DNA from: Candidatus Symbiothrix sp.
GTDB taxonomy: Bacteria > Bacteroidota > Bacteroidia > Bacteroidales > Azobacteroidaceae
DNA length: 7,546 bases
Direction: 5' to 3'
Assembly: GCA_031270525.1 (NCBI GenBank)
Contig: JAISXN010000025.1
Span: 1 to 7,546, forward strand
Shown: piece by piece, positions 1 to 5,669 of the stretch
How positions within the stretch are numbered: the stretch's first letter is position 1
How the letters are laid out: every line of letters starts with the position of its first letter
Made by a program: the position numbers and the translations under genes
Notes under the pieces: generated by a model
What the model was told of the DNA's origin: nothing
Seen by the model: only the letters and a program-made list of their open reading frames with translations
The model's database searches: none

Positions 1-321
1 GCGGAAACTAACGGTTTTGTAGATATTACCAATGTAAAACAATTGGCAAGTTTTTCCGGCCTGGATGTCAAAATAGTAGAATCCGGCACGTGGAAAGGTA
101 AGAGCAAAATCAGCAAGAAGGGTAACAGTCATATTCGCAAAGCACTGTTTATGCCTGCTTTTTCAAAAATAAAAAAGGATCATGCGACGAATGAATACTG
201 CAATCGTTTAAAGCAGGCGAAAGGAAAAGGGATGATAGCAGCCGTGGCTGTCCAAAGAAAATTGCCGGGATTGATGTTTTCGCTTTGGAAGAATGAAGAA
301 ATGTTTAAATCGACTGTATAA
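1..321 (+). CDS. IS110-family transposase, C-terminal part (cut by window edge)
   Basis: The reading frame is open from base 1 and ends at TAA 319-321, giving 106 visible codons. It matches the C-terminal Transposase_20 (IS116/IS110/IS902) domain: the order is LASFSGLD, then ESG, then KISKKGNSHIRKAL, ending with a basic helix-rich tail. By analogy with the family, the serine of ESG (bases 82-84) is the catalytic serine of the C-terminal domain. The N-terminal DEDD RuvC-like domain must lie left of the window. IS110 enzymes move an insertion sequence through a circular intermediate and are guided by an IS-encoded bridge RNA. Family members are usually about 300-400 residues, so roughly two thirds is missing here only because of the edge. 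A TTG at 43 is not the true start, since the similarity begins before it. Whether the gene is intact upstream cannot be judged. Confidence 0.88.
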   Translation, partial: AETNGFVDITNVKQLASFSGLDVKIVESGTWKGKSKISKKGNSHIRKALFMPAFSKIKKDHATNEYCNRLKQAKGKGMIAAVAVQRKLPGLMFSLWKNEEMFKSTV

Positions 322-323
322 AA

Positions 324-454
324 ACTTCGGGTAATGATGAGCATAAGCCCTTCCTTCGGCTTTGTCCGAAGGACTAAAAAATTGTGGGGAAATAAAGTCC
401 CCACAATACAAGACAGACTTCGGTGCAAAGAATCGCATAAAGCCTTCCTTCGGC
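324..454 (+). repeat. Pair of imperfect direct repeats with a perfect hairpin, downstream of IS110 transposase
   Basis: Two units of about 37 bases, at 324-360 and 417-454, share ACTTCGG at the left, GCATAA in the middle and TTCCTTCGGC at the right, and start 93 bases apart. In the first unit TCCTTCGG (352-359) pairs perfectly with CCGAAGGA (366-373) around a 6-base loop; the second unit lacks that partner. A third copy of GCATAAAGCC, without the flanking parts, lies at 622-631. The position just 3' of the transposase suggests the right end of the insertion sequence or an older duplicated fragment. I cannot place the IS end. Confidence 0.6.
376..407 (-). terminator. Rho-independent terminator-like hairpin facing left
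   Basis: A perfect 10-bp stem (381-390 with 398-407) encloses a 7-base loop. On the minus strand it is followed by a run of six T (complement of A 376-381); on the plus strand no T run follows. It would therefore stop transcription coming from the right into the transposase gene. No minus-strand gene sits directly upstream of it, so it may act as an insulator at the IS end. Confidence 0.6.
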
Positions 455-509
455 ATCACAAAGATATGAAAAGTGAAAAATAACTGAAATAAATTGGATT
501 TTAACACAG

Positions 510-517
510 TACCTTTG
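510..517 (+). promoter_or_regulatory. Possible Bacteroidetes -7 promoter box
   Basis: TACCTTTG fits TAnnTTTG, the -7 consensus of Bacteroides housekeeping promoters. A TTG at 494-496 is only 13 bases upstream, shorter than the usual roughly 20, so the -33 element is poor. The ten bases 509-518 (GTACCTTTGC) also fit GTAnnTTTGC, the core recombination sequence reported for CTnDOT-type elements; the two motifs overlap and cannot be told apart here. Confidence 0.35.
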
Positions 518-520
518 CCC

Positions 521-676
521 GTGAACAATAACCCGACAGAGGATGTTACGGTAAGAATTTTGTGGAATGATTTGCAAAAGGAAACGAAGAAAAAATACAG
601 TGTTATATTGTTGGATGCGAGGCATAAAGCCGAGCCTTTATCAATTAAATCGGTATGTTATCGCCTAAAGCGATAA
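521..676 (+). CDS. Possible small hypothetical protein, 51 residues
   Basis: I do not recognise this ORF. From GTG 521 it encodes a short charged peptide (starting VNNNPTEDV, with a lysine-rich centre and ending CYRLKR) and stops at TAA 674-676. The frame also stays open from a TTG at 494. In favour: a -7-like box lies directly upstream and the composition is protein-like (ILWNDLQKETKKKY). Against: no ATG start, almost no leader if that box is used, and the 3' end runs into a perfect 8-bp hairpin. It could be a remnant of a longer mobile-element gene, or non-coding. Confidence 0.25.
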   Translation: MNNNPTEDVTVRILWNDLQKETKKKYSVILLDARHKAEPLSIKSVCYRLKR

Positions 677-677
677 C
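657..677. repeat. Perfect 8-bp inverted repeat
   Basis: GTTATCGC (657-664) pairs with GCGATAAC (670-677) around the 5-base loop CTAAA. There is no T run on either side, so it is not a standard terminator. It covers the stop codon of the possible ORF ending at 676 and could equally be a protein-binding palindrome. Confidence 0.55.
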
Positions 678-730
678 CTGCAAGTGTACAGTCTAATGTA
701 ACGAAGTGGTTTATGCTGTACTCTTGCCTC

Positions 731-843
731 TGTCGGTGTCCGCAACTTGCTTTGAAAGTGGCAGTGCAGCCCCGCAACTTCATGCCCGGCAAAGCAGGGA
801 GTTGCGAGCGGCGGAACGGAAACGCAAAGCGTGTCGTGGACAC
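731..843. other. GC-rich block of nested inverted and direct repeats, no gene
   Basis: This stretch is visibly richer in G and C than its surroundings. CCGCAACTT occurs twice (740-748, 772-780), and the CGCAACT core of either copy can pair with AGTTGCG at 800-806, so two alternative folds compete. GTGTCC (736-741) can pair with GGACAC (838-843), closing the whole block. Smaller hairpins lie at 822-832 (ACGC-AAA-GCGT) and 831-843 (GTGTC-GTG-GACAC). No ORF here looks like a protein. It may be a structured RNA or a DNA site such as a transfer origin of the mobile element; neither is shown. Confidence 0.45.
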
Positions 844-848
844 AAAAT

Positions 849-878
849 AAAAAAGCCCGGCACTGTGAATGTCGGGCT
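849..878 (-). terminator. Rho-independent terminator of the integrase-RhuM-like transcript
   Basis: A 9-bp stem (854-862 with 870-878, including one G-T pair) with a 7-base loop is followed on the minus strand by six T (complement of A 849-854). It lies 24 bases past the stop codon of the RhuM-like gene at 902, the right place to end that leftward transcript. Confidence 0.85.
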
Positions 879-901
879 GTTGATGGCTGATTTGTAGATA
901 A

Positions 902-1303
902 TTAATTGTAAAATGGCGGTGCAATCCATATTATTTTGTACTGTTGCGGTTTATCTTTCTTTTGAAGGTGTTCCCGCAAGGATTGATTGACAAAATCCCG
1001 GAAGATTTTCGCTTCAAACGAAGCAATACGGTAACTCAAAAAAATGAGGACTTCCATGTTGTAGTAAAGACATTGCCTTTCAACTCCCTTATAAGTATAT
1101 CTGTGCGTATAAGTTACGTCGGATTCGTAGAGCAACCTGTTTTTAAAAATGCTTCGCAGGTTTGCCTCTACTTTTTGAGGATAACAGTTGAAAAGTTTCG
1201 CAATCTCATATTTATTGACATACAATGTATTATCTATTAATTGCGCTTCGACGGATGGCGCTTTGCCCTCTTCCCGAATAATCTTGATATACCCTTTTTC
1301 CAT
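902..1303 (-). CDS. RhuM-like small protein of mobile element
   Basis: The predicted 133-residue protein resembles the N-terminal part of the virulence RhuM family (PF13310 type): a short beta-rich start (YIKIIREEG), a DNA-binding-like helical stretch around residues 28-48 (NKYEIAKLFNCYPQKVEANL), an aromatic segment (residues about 58-80), then the hallmark LSYRIASFEAKIFRDFVNQSLREHL near residues 87-111. RhuM proteins are common on pathogenicity islands and mobile elements; their biochemical role is not established, though the helical part suggests DNA binding. Family members are commonly longer, so this is a short form. The start is uncertain: ATG 1303 begins 14 bases after the integrase stop, whereas ATG 1336 would add 11 residues and overlap the integrase by 20 bases. 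I prefer 1303 because similarity begins there. It is probably co-transcribed with the integrase and may be an accessory factor of recombination or its control; that role is inference. Confidence 0.75.
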   Translation of the reverse strand: MEKGYIKIIREEGKAPSVEAQLIDNTLYVNKYEIAKLFNCYPQKVEANLRSIFKNRLLYESDVTYTHRYTYKGVERQCLYYNMEVLIFLSYRIASFEAKIFRDFVNQSLREHLQKKDKPQQYKIIWIAPPFYN

Positions 1304-1316
1304 TGTGCTAATCTTG

Positions 1317-2552
1317 TTACAGGTTTGTACTTTCATACATGTTTTCTATACCGTTTAACCTGGTAGCCAGTCTATTCATGTCATTACTGATTTTGTTGTC
1401 GGTAATGCGGGCATATATCTGTGTCGTCTGGATTTTTGCATGACCTAACATTTTGCTGACCGTTTCAATCGGAACACCTTTTGACAGAGTCGTCGTTGTG
1501 GCAAAGGTATGACGGGCCAGGTGCGTGGTCAGATTCTTCCCGATACCGCACAAATCCCCAATCTCCTTCAAATAGCTGTTCATCTTTTGATTGCTGATTT
1601 TAGGCAGTAATGCGCCATGAGGTAATTTCCCCCGGTATTTATCCAGTATCATAAGAGGAACTTTCAGGAGGGGAACATTCACATTGACGTCGGTTTTATG
1701 CCGTTTAGTCATAATCCACAGATTGCCATCGAAAGACGTCCGGATATTTTCCTGAGAAAGGCTCATAACATCGACGAAAGCCAGGCCGGTAAAGCAACAG
1801 AATATAAACAGGTCTCTTACGTGTTCCAGACGTTCGATGGAGAAACTCTTTTGCATGAGTTTTTGCAACTCTTCGTCTGTTAGATACCCTCTGTCCACTT
1901 TCTTGAACGTGATTTTGTAGTTGTGGAAAGGGTCTGCCGTTATCCAGCCGTTATTCTTTGCCGTCAGGATAATTGTTCTGAAATACTGCATGAATTTTGC
2001 CGTAGTGTTATCACCGCATGCGCAATCCGAACGCAGATAGTTCTCGAAATCAATAACAAACTGATAATTAATCTCCCGCAAGGCGATGTCCATGATGTTG
2101 TAGCGGGCCAGCATGAAACCTTCCAGGCGCCGGTACGCCCGATCGTACTTTTCAATGGTGGTTTTGGATTTGTTAATCCCCTGCAATCGTCGCAGATTCT
2201 CGTTGTACTGAGAAAAAATGCCCAGCAATGTTTCCTGCCGGGCTGTTATTCCCAGAAAGGCATTGCGGATTTTCTCCGGCGTTACCAGTGTGTCTTCCCG
2301 TTCAATCGTCCTGTAATGGTTCGTGATTGAAGCATGAACGTTATCCAGCAAGGCATTGAGTTTGGAGGCTTCAAGGCTTTTGCCTGCGGCTTTTCCCTTT
2401 TTGGTATCCCAAAGTTCCGGCGCAATTTCCAGTTTGGAACTGAATTGACAAATCTCTCCGTTCAATGTGATACGAATCATGATCCCGGCTTTGCCGTTTT
2501 TGTTTACGTAATTTTTCCTCACGTAAAAGAGGACTTTAAATGTACTGCTCAT
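1317..2552 (-). CDS. Tyrosine recombinase / integrase, IntDOT-like
   Basis: This is a site-specific recombinase that would insert and excise a mobile element. From ATG 2552 it is 411 residues, the length I recall for IntDOT. Domains in order: an N-terminal arm-type DNA-binding domain (about 1-95), a SAM-like core-binding domain (about 105-205) and the catalytic domain (about 220-395). Catalytic residues are visible as R284 and K286 (MTKRHKT), H344 and R347 (HLARHTFATT), H371 (LGH) and the nucleophile Y380 (TTQIYARI). The usual first catalytic arginine is alanine at 258 (TGLAFVD); IntDOT also lacks it, so this looks like a subfamily trait and not decay. ATG 2579 would add nine residues (MQRYKNIFS) but 2552 gives the standard family start MSSTFKVLFYVRKN. 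A long leader with CTGTAACG repeats lies upstream. The element it serves should extend to the left. Confidence 0.93.
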   Translation of the reverse strand: MSSTFKVLFYVRKNYVNKNGKAGIMIRITLNGEICQFSSKLEIAPELWDTKKGKAAGKSLEASKLNALLDNVHASITNHYRTIEREDTLVTPEKIRNAFLGITARQETLLGIFSQYNENLRRLQGINKSKTTIEKYDRAYRRLEGFMLARYNIMDIALREINYQFVIDFENYLRSDCACGDNTTAKFMQYFRTIILTAKNNGWITADPFHNYKITFKKVDRGYLTDEELQKLMQKSFSIERLEHVRDLFIFCCFTGLAFVDVMSLSQENIRTSFDGNLWIMTKRHKTDVNVNVPLLKVPLMILDKYRGKLPHGALLPKISNQKMNSYLKEIGDLCGIGKNLTTHLARHTFATTTTLSKGVPIETVSKMLGHAKIQTTQIYARITDNKISNDMNRLATRLNGIENMYESTNL

Positions 2553-2579
2553 ACTAAAAATGTTTTTATACCTCTGCAT

Positions 2580-2892
2580 CTGTAACGGTCGAAAAAATCT
2601 TCTGTAACGATTTTTTCTGACGGATTTAACTTCTGTAACGATTTCTGTAACGATTTTGCTGCGATTTTTATTCTCGCATCAGCGGATAAACCGCCTCGCA
2701 ACAGTCATCGAACAGCCATTAAACAGGCATCAAAATCTGTAAAGACCTTCCCTGACATTTACCTCTGCAAAGGTAGGGTTACTAAATAATATATGAGCTG
2801 TTTCGACGTGGACAATTTGCGACAGTTGAGGGACTTATGAAGGAAATCGTTACAGGAATCAGTGGCTGTTTTTCTGTAACGAATTTGTAACG
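2580..2892. repeat. Cluster of CTGTAACG repeats, probable integrase arm sites
   Basis: CTGTAACG occurs directly at 2580-2587, 2602-2609, 2633-2640, 2645-2652 and 2874-2881; a TGTAACG core lies at 2886-2892, and an inverted copy CGTTACAG at 2848-2855. Several copies extend to TTCTGTAACGATTT. An 8-mer is not expected this often in 313 bases. Lying upstream of an IntDOT-type integrase and close to a tRNA gene, they are best read as arm-type binding sites for the integrase N-terminal domain, or operators for its expression. There is no gene in this stretch; 2653-2767 holds only small imperfect hairpins, such as GCGG-ATAAA-CCGC near 2690. Confidence 0.7.
2768..2775 (-). promoter_or_regulatory. Probable -7 promoter box for the integrase operon
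   Basis: On the minus strand this reads TACCTTTG, matching TAnnTTTG. No TTG is placed about 20 bases upstream, so the -33 part is weak. If used, the transcript would carry a leader of roughly 210 bases before ATG 2552, and this leader would contain four of the CTGTAACG repeats, a layout that allows control by the integrase or a host factor. Confidence 0.5.
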
Positions 2893-2946
2893 CAACTCTG
2901 TCCGTTTTTGTCTTTTGGATGACTTTCAGGTGTCCGTTGAGAGCAT

Positions 2947-2982
2947 AAAAAAATCCCGTAAAACATTGATTTTACGGGATTT
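2947..2982 (-). terminator. Rho-independent terminator downstream of tRNA-Asp
   Basis: A perfect 13-bp stem (2951-2963 with 2970-2982) encloses a 6-base loop and is followed on the minus strand by a T run (complement of A 2947-2953). It lies 36 bases past the tRNA 3' end. Because no terminator is visible between the TolC-family gene and the tRNA, it may also end read-through from the export operon. Confidence 0.92.
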
Positions 2983-3018
2983 GTCTGCGTTTGTCCTTCA
3001 TGTGTCCGAAGGCTTCTG

Positions 3019-3092
3019 CGGTATGGACGGGACTCGAACCCGCGACCCCATGCGTGACAGGCATGTATTCTAACCAACTGAACTACCACACC
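3019..3092 (-). tRNA. tRNA-Asp (anticodon GTC)
   Basis: On the minus strand the 74-base gene folds as a full cloverleaf. The acceptor stem GGTGTGG pairs with CCATACC (one G-T pair), the D stem is GTTC/GAAT, the anticodon stem CATGC/GCATG holds the loop CTGTCAC, and the T stem GCGGG/CCCGT holds the loop TTCGAGT. The anticodon GTC reads aspartate codons. The discriminator base is G, as expected for aspartate, and CCA is not encoded. The gene is intact. Its 3' end points at the integrase module, the usual geometry for an element inserted beside a tRNA, although no duplicated tRNA 3' end is visible in the window. Confidence 0.96.
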
Positions 3093-3109
3093 ATTCCTCA
3101 ATTGCGGTG

Positions 3110-3140
3110 CAAAGATACATCATTTTTTTCACTCCAACAA
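3110..3140 (-). promoter_or_regulatory. Promoter of tRNA-Asp
   Basis: On the minus strand the -33 element TTG (3138-3140) is followed after 20 bases by the -7 box TATCTTTG (3110-3117), a good match to the Bacteroides consensus in both sequence and spacing. The tRNA begins 17 bases downstream at 3092. The ten bases 3109-3118 read GTATCTTTGC on the minus strand, which also fits the CTnDOT core GTAnnTTTGC. Confidence 0.72.
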
Positions 3141-3158
3141 CTTTTTCGCCGATTTTTT

Positions 3159-4490
3159 TTACAATTTTATCGGAACGCCATTATAAAAATCCAATATCTT
3201 CGCCCGGAAAATATAATCATATTTCGCTTGCGCTTCTTCTAACTGACTGCGTAACAGCTTATTTTTCGATTCATTAAACTCAAAAACCGATGACTTGCCG
3301 ATTTCATATCGCTCTTGCGCATATTTGAACGATTCGGAGGTCGAAGCGACTGCTTCTTGCGAGGCTTTATATTTTTCCTGCGAGGATGCGGCGTTCAGAT
3401 AGGCTGTCTGAATTTCTTTATACAAATCTTTTTTGATGTTTTCTAATGTCAACTGCTGATTTTCTATATTGAAACGGGCAGCGCGTACTTGATTCCTAAC
3501 CGAAAAACGATTGAATATCGGAATACTCAAGTTTAACCGGATGGATTCTCTTGCATTGCCCTTGAATTGTTTCGCAAACGTACCATCTGCCGTACTGTAA
3601 GAACCGGTACCGTATCCGAGATTGAGATGCAAAGAGGGAAGATAACCCGAACGAGCTATATTTAACGTTTTTTCGGCGCTCTCAACCACATATGCCTGCG
3701 CTTTGACAACCGGTTTTACCTGCAATGCGTTATCGAAAATAACATTTACCGGCTGAACGCTATTTATATTTTCCGTAACGACATCGTTTATTTCGGGAAC
3801 ATAAATATCAAACTCGGTATTTCTTTCCAATTCCAAACTTTGCATCAAATCCAATAAAGCCAATTTCAAATTGTTATCTGCCTCTATTACAGAAACTTTA
3901 TCATTAGCAACCTGAGCCTTAATATCATACAGTTGAGAAGAAGGAACTTTCCCCGCATCAACCAAGATTTCTGTCCGTTGAACTTGCGATTCGCTTAACG
4001 TCATTTGATTTTTATTTATTTTTACAAGTTCCTTATTGAACATAACTTGCAAAAACAAGGAGGCTATATTCAACGATAAGTCTTCTTTAGCTTTTGCTAA
4101 ATTCTCCGTAGCGACCTGCAATTCCAGTTTATTTTTCGCAATTTCGTTCGGAATACGGAAACCTGTGAAAATCGGAATGGAACTTCCTACGGAAAAACTG
4201 CTATTAGACTGGTTTACAGTCTCAGTTATGCCACTTCGAGTTTCCGAACGTCCAAAACTCCAATCCTGCCCTATACTGGCGCTCAAATCCGGCAAACGAC
4301 TCATCTGCGCCGTATTCAAATCGTTCGCAGCCACATGCTTCTGAATCTCCATTTTTTTGATTGTAATGTTATGCTCAACGGCATACCGGATACAATCTTC
4401 CAACGTCCATTGTTTCGGCTGCGCCGAAAGATGCACCGAACAAAGGCACATCAAAAAAAACAAAATAACCTGTCTTTTAACCTCTTTCAT
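3159..4490 (-). CDS. TolC-family outer membrane efflux protein
   Basis: The 443-residue protein would form the trimeric outer membrane channel of a tripartite exporter. It begins with a signal peptide (basic KEVKRQ, a hydrophobic stretch VILFFLMCLCSV, and a likely signal peptidase I site LSA/Q near residue 23) and continues with WTLEDCIRYAVEHNITIKK, a typical opening of the mature OEP domain. Two long helical repeats follow, including alanine- and glutamine-rich heptads around residues 130-210 and 340-430, with strand segments between such as the TGSYSTADGTF region. Length fits the family. The start at ATG 4490 is fixed by the signal peptide and lies 12 bases after the adaptor stop at 4503, so the two are surely one operon. 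It is the last protein gene of the operon; no terminator precedes the tRNA. Substrate cannot be read from the sequence. Confidence 0.93.
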   Translation of the reverse strand: MKEVKRQVILFFLMCLCSVHLSAQPKQWTLEDCIRYAVEHNITIKKMEIQKHVAANDLNTAQMSRLPDLSASIGQDWSFGRSETRSGITETVNQSNSSFSVGSSIPIFTGFRIPNEIAKNKLELQVATENLAKAKEDLSLNIASLFLQVMFNKELVKINKNQMTLSESQVQRTEILVDAGKVPSSQLYDIKAQVANDKVSVIEADNNLKLALLDLMQSLELERNTEFDIYVPEINDVVTENINSVQPVNVIFDNALQVKPVVKAQAYVVESAEKTLNIARSGYLPSLHLNLGYGTGSYSTADGTFAKQFKGNARESIRLNLSIPIFNRFSVRNQVRAARFNIENQQLTLENIKKDLYKEIQTAYLNAASSQEKYKASQEAVASTSESFKYAQERYEIGKSSVFEFNESKNKLLRSQLEEAQAKYDYIFRAKILDFYNGVPIKL

Positions 4491-4502
4491 AGTTACTATT
4501 TT

Positions 4503-5630
4503 TTATTTTTTGTTTTTATCCTTATCTTTTGCTTTGTCTTCAATCTTATTTCCACGTATTTTGTCGGTAGCCGTCAAACCGTCTTTTATTTCGACTTTCA
4601 CTCCGTCGGAAATACCTATTTTAACCGGACTTTTTTCAAACACTTGCTTAGGTTTTTCTTCCTTTACTTTGTAAACAAATGCCGAGTCATTGCTAAATTC
4701 GACGGAACTTTCGGGAATGGTCAGTACATCGGAAGCACGCGCCAGAACAATCTCGGCATTCGCACTGTATCCCGCCCGGATGAAAACCGTATCGGGCACT
4801 TTCACCGCCGCTTTGATTTCAAACAACACCGCTCCGTTTTCTTCCAATCCTTTCGGGGAAATGTATTCCAGACGAGCGTCAAATTTGTTGCTGTTAAGTG
4901 CGCCGACAGTCAACACAATCGGCATCCTTTCTTTGATTTTCCCGACTTCCGTTTCATCAATATTTCCCCGGAAAATCAAGTCGTTCATATTGGCAACCGA
5001 TGCAATAGTCGTTCCGTCGTTAAACGTATTCGCTTGGATAACAGAGTTTCCGGCTTTGACGGGAACGTCCAGGATCATACCCGAAATGGTCGAACGAATT
5101 TGTGTATTGCTCAATTTAGCATACTTCTTTGCAACCCCTTCACGCACAATATCCAAGGCATCCTGCGCATTGACCTGTTCTTCTTTCGCTTTCCGGAAAG
5201 CAGCGTCGGAAGCATCAAATTCTTCTTTCGAAATGACCTTATTAATATATAAACGCTCCTGACGTTCATATTCGGTTTGAATCTGCTTCAAATTAATATC
5301 CGAAACTTTCAACCGGGATTCCGCCGAATTTAACTGCCCCATTTCAGGGATAACCTTCACAGTTGCAAGAACTTCACCGATAGTCACCTTTTCCCCGGCC
5401 TCTTTCATCACCTCCGAAATGATACCCGATATCTGCGGCTTAATCAGGATTTCATCCCTCGGTTCAACTTTTCCCGTAGCAACCGTTTTATTTTCAATCG
5501 TTCCTGTTGTAGGAGTAACTATCTCATAAACATCGACTTTCGGACGCGATTTATTCCAAAGCACAACAAACGTCCAAATCACAACCAAACCCAAAATGAC
5601 AAGTAAAATGATTCCTCTAACCTTTTTCAT
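4503..5630 (-). CDS. HlyD/MacA-family periplasmic adaptor protein
   Basis: The 375-residue protein links an inner membrane permease to the outer membrane channel. It has a short cytoplasmic start (MKKVRG), one membrane anchor at about residues 7-25, a biotinyl-lipoyl-like half domain (VATGKVEPRDEILIKPQISGII, about 50-72), a helical hairpin of heptads (about 100-165), the second lipoyl half with IRSTISGMILDVPVKAG (about 178-194), a beta-barrel domain (about 210-300) and a membrane-proximal domain. The last 15 or so residues are almost all lysine, aspartate and glutamate, an unusual charged tail that may be unstructured. It has no lipobox, so it is anchored by its helix. It sits between the permeases and the TolC-family gene, the MacA position. 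The closest functional analogy is MacA, but I do not assign the symbol because the cognate ATPase is outside the window. Confidence 0.92.
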   Translation of the reverse strand: MKKVRGIILLVILGLVVIWTFVVLWNKSRPKVDVYEIVTPTTGTIENKTVATGKVEPRDEILIKPQISGIISEVMKEAGEKVTIGEVLATVKVIPEMGQLNSAESRLKVSDINLKQIQTEYERQERLYINKVISKEEFDASDAAFRKAKEEQVNAQDALDIVREGVAKKYAKLSNTQIRSTISGMILDVPVKAGNSVIQANTFNDGTTIASVANMNDLIFRGNIDETEVGKIKERMPIVLTVGALNSNKFDARLEYISPKGLEENGAVLFEIKAAVKVPDTVFIRAGYSANAEIVLARASDVLTIPESSVEFSNDSAFVYKVKEEKPKQVFEKSPVKIGISDGVKVEIKDGLTATDKIRGNKIEDKAKDKDKNKK

Positions 5631-5641
5631 ATATATAAATA

Positions 5642-5669
5642 ATTGATAATTCGTAATTCGTAATTGACT
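5642..5669. repeat. Four-unit heptamer repeat in operon gap
   Basis: The 39-base gap between the second permease and the adaptor is mostly four tandem 7-mers: ATTGATA, ATTCGTA, ATTCGTA, ATTGACT. The unit pattern ATTNNNN is shared with the repeats at 6936-7015 in the next gap. Confidence 0.7.

Noticed and set aside
658..924. Minus-strand 88-codon and plus-strand 63-codon ORFs across the GC-rich block
   Set aside because: Both cross the terminator at 849-878 and have no protein-like features; the repeats explain the open frames.
2580..2892. CTGTAACG cluster as a CRISPR array
   Set aside because: Units are only 8-14 bases, spacing is irregular and one copy is inverted.
2859..3101. 80-codon minus-strand ORF across the tRNA and its terminator
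   Set aside because: It translates straight through tRNA-Asp and the terminator hairpin, so it is a chance frame.
509..3118. GTAnnTTTGC matches at 509-518 and 3109-3118 as the two ends of a 2.6-kb element
   Set aside because: They are in opposite orientation and their flanks do not match, so they are not a direct-repeat att pair; promoter -7 boxes explain both.
4335..5252. 305-codon plus-strand ORF opposite the adaptor gene
   Set aside because: It is antisense to the HlyD-family gene, begins inside the TolC-family gene, and its composition (runs of Phe, Arg, Asn, His) is that of a shadow frame.
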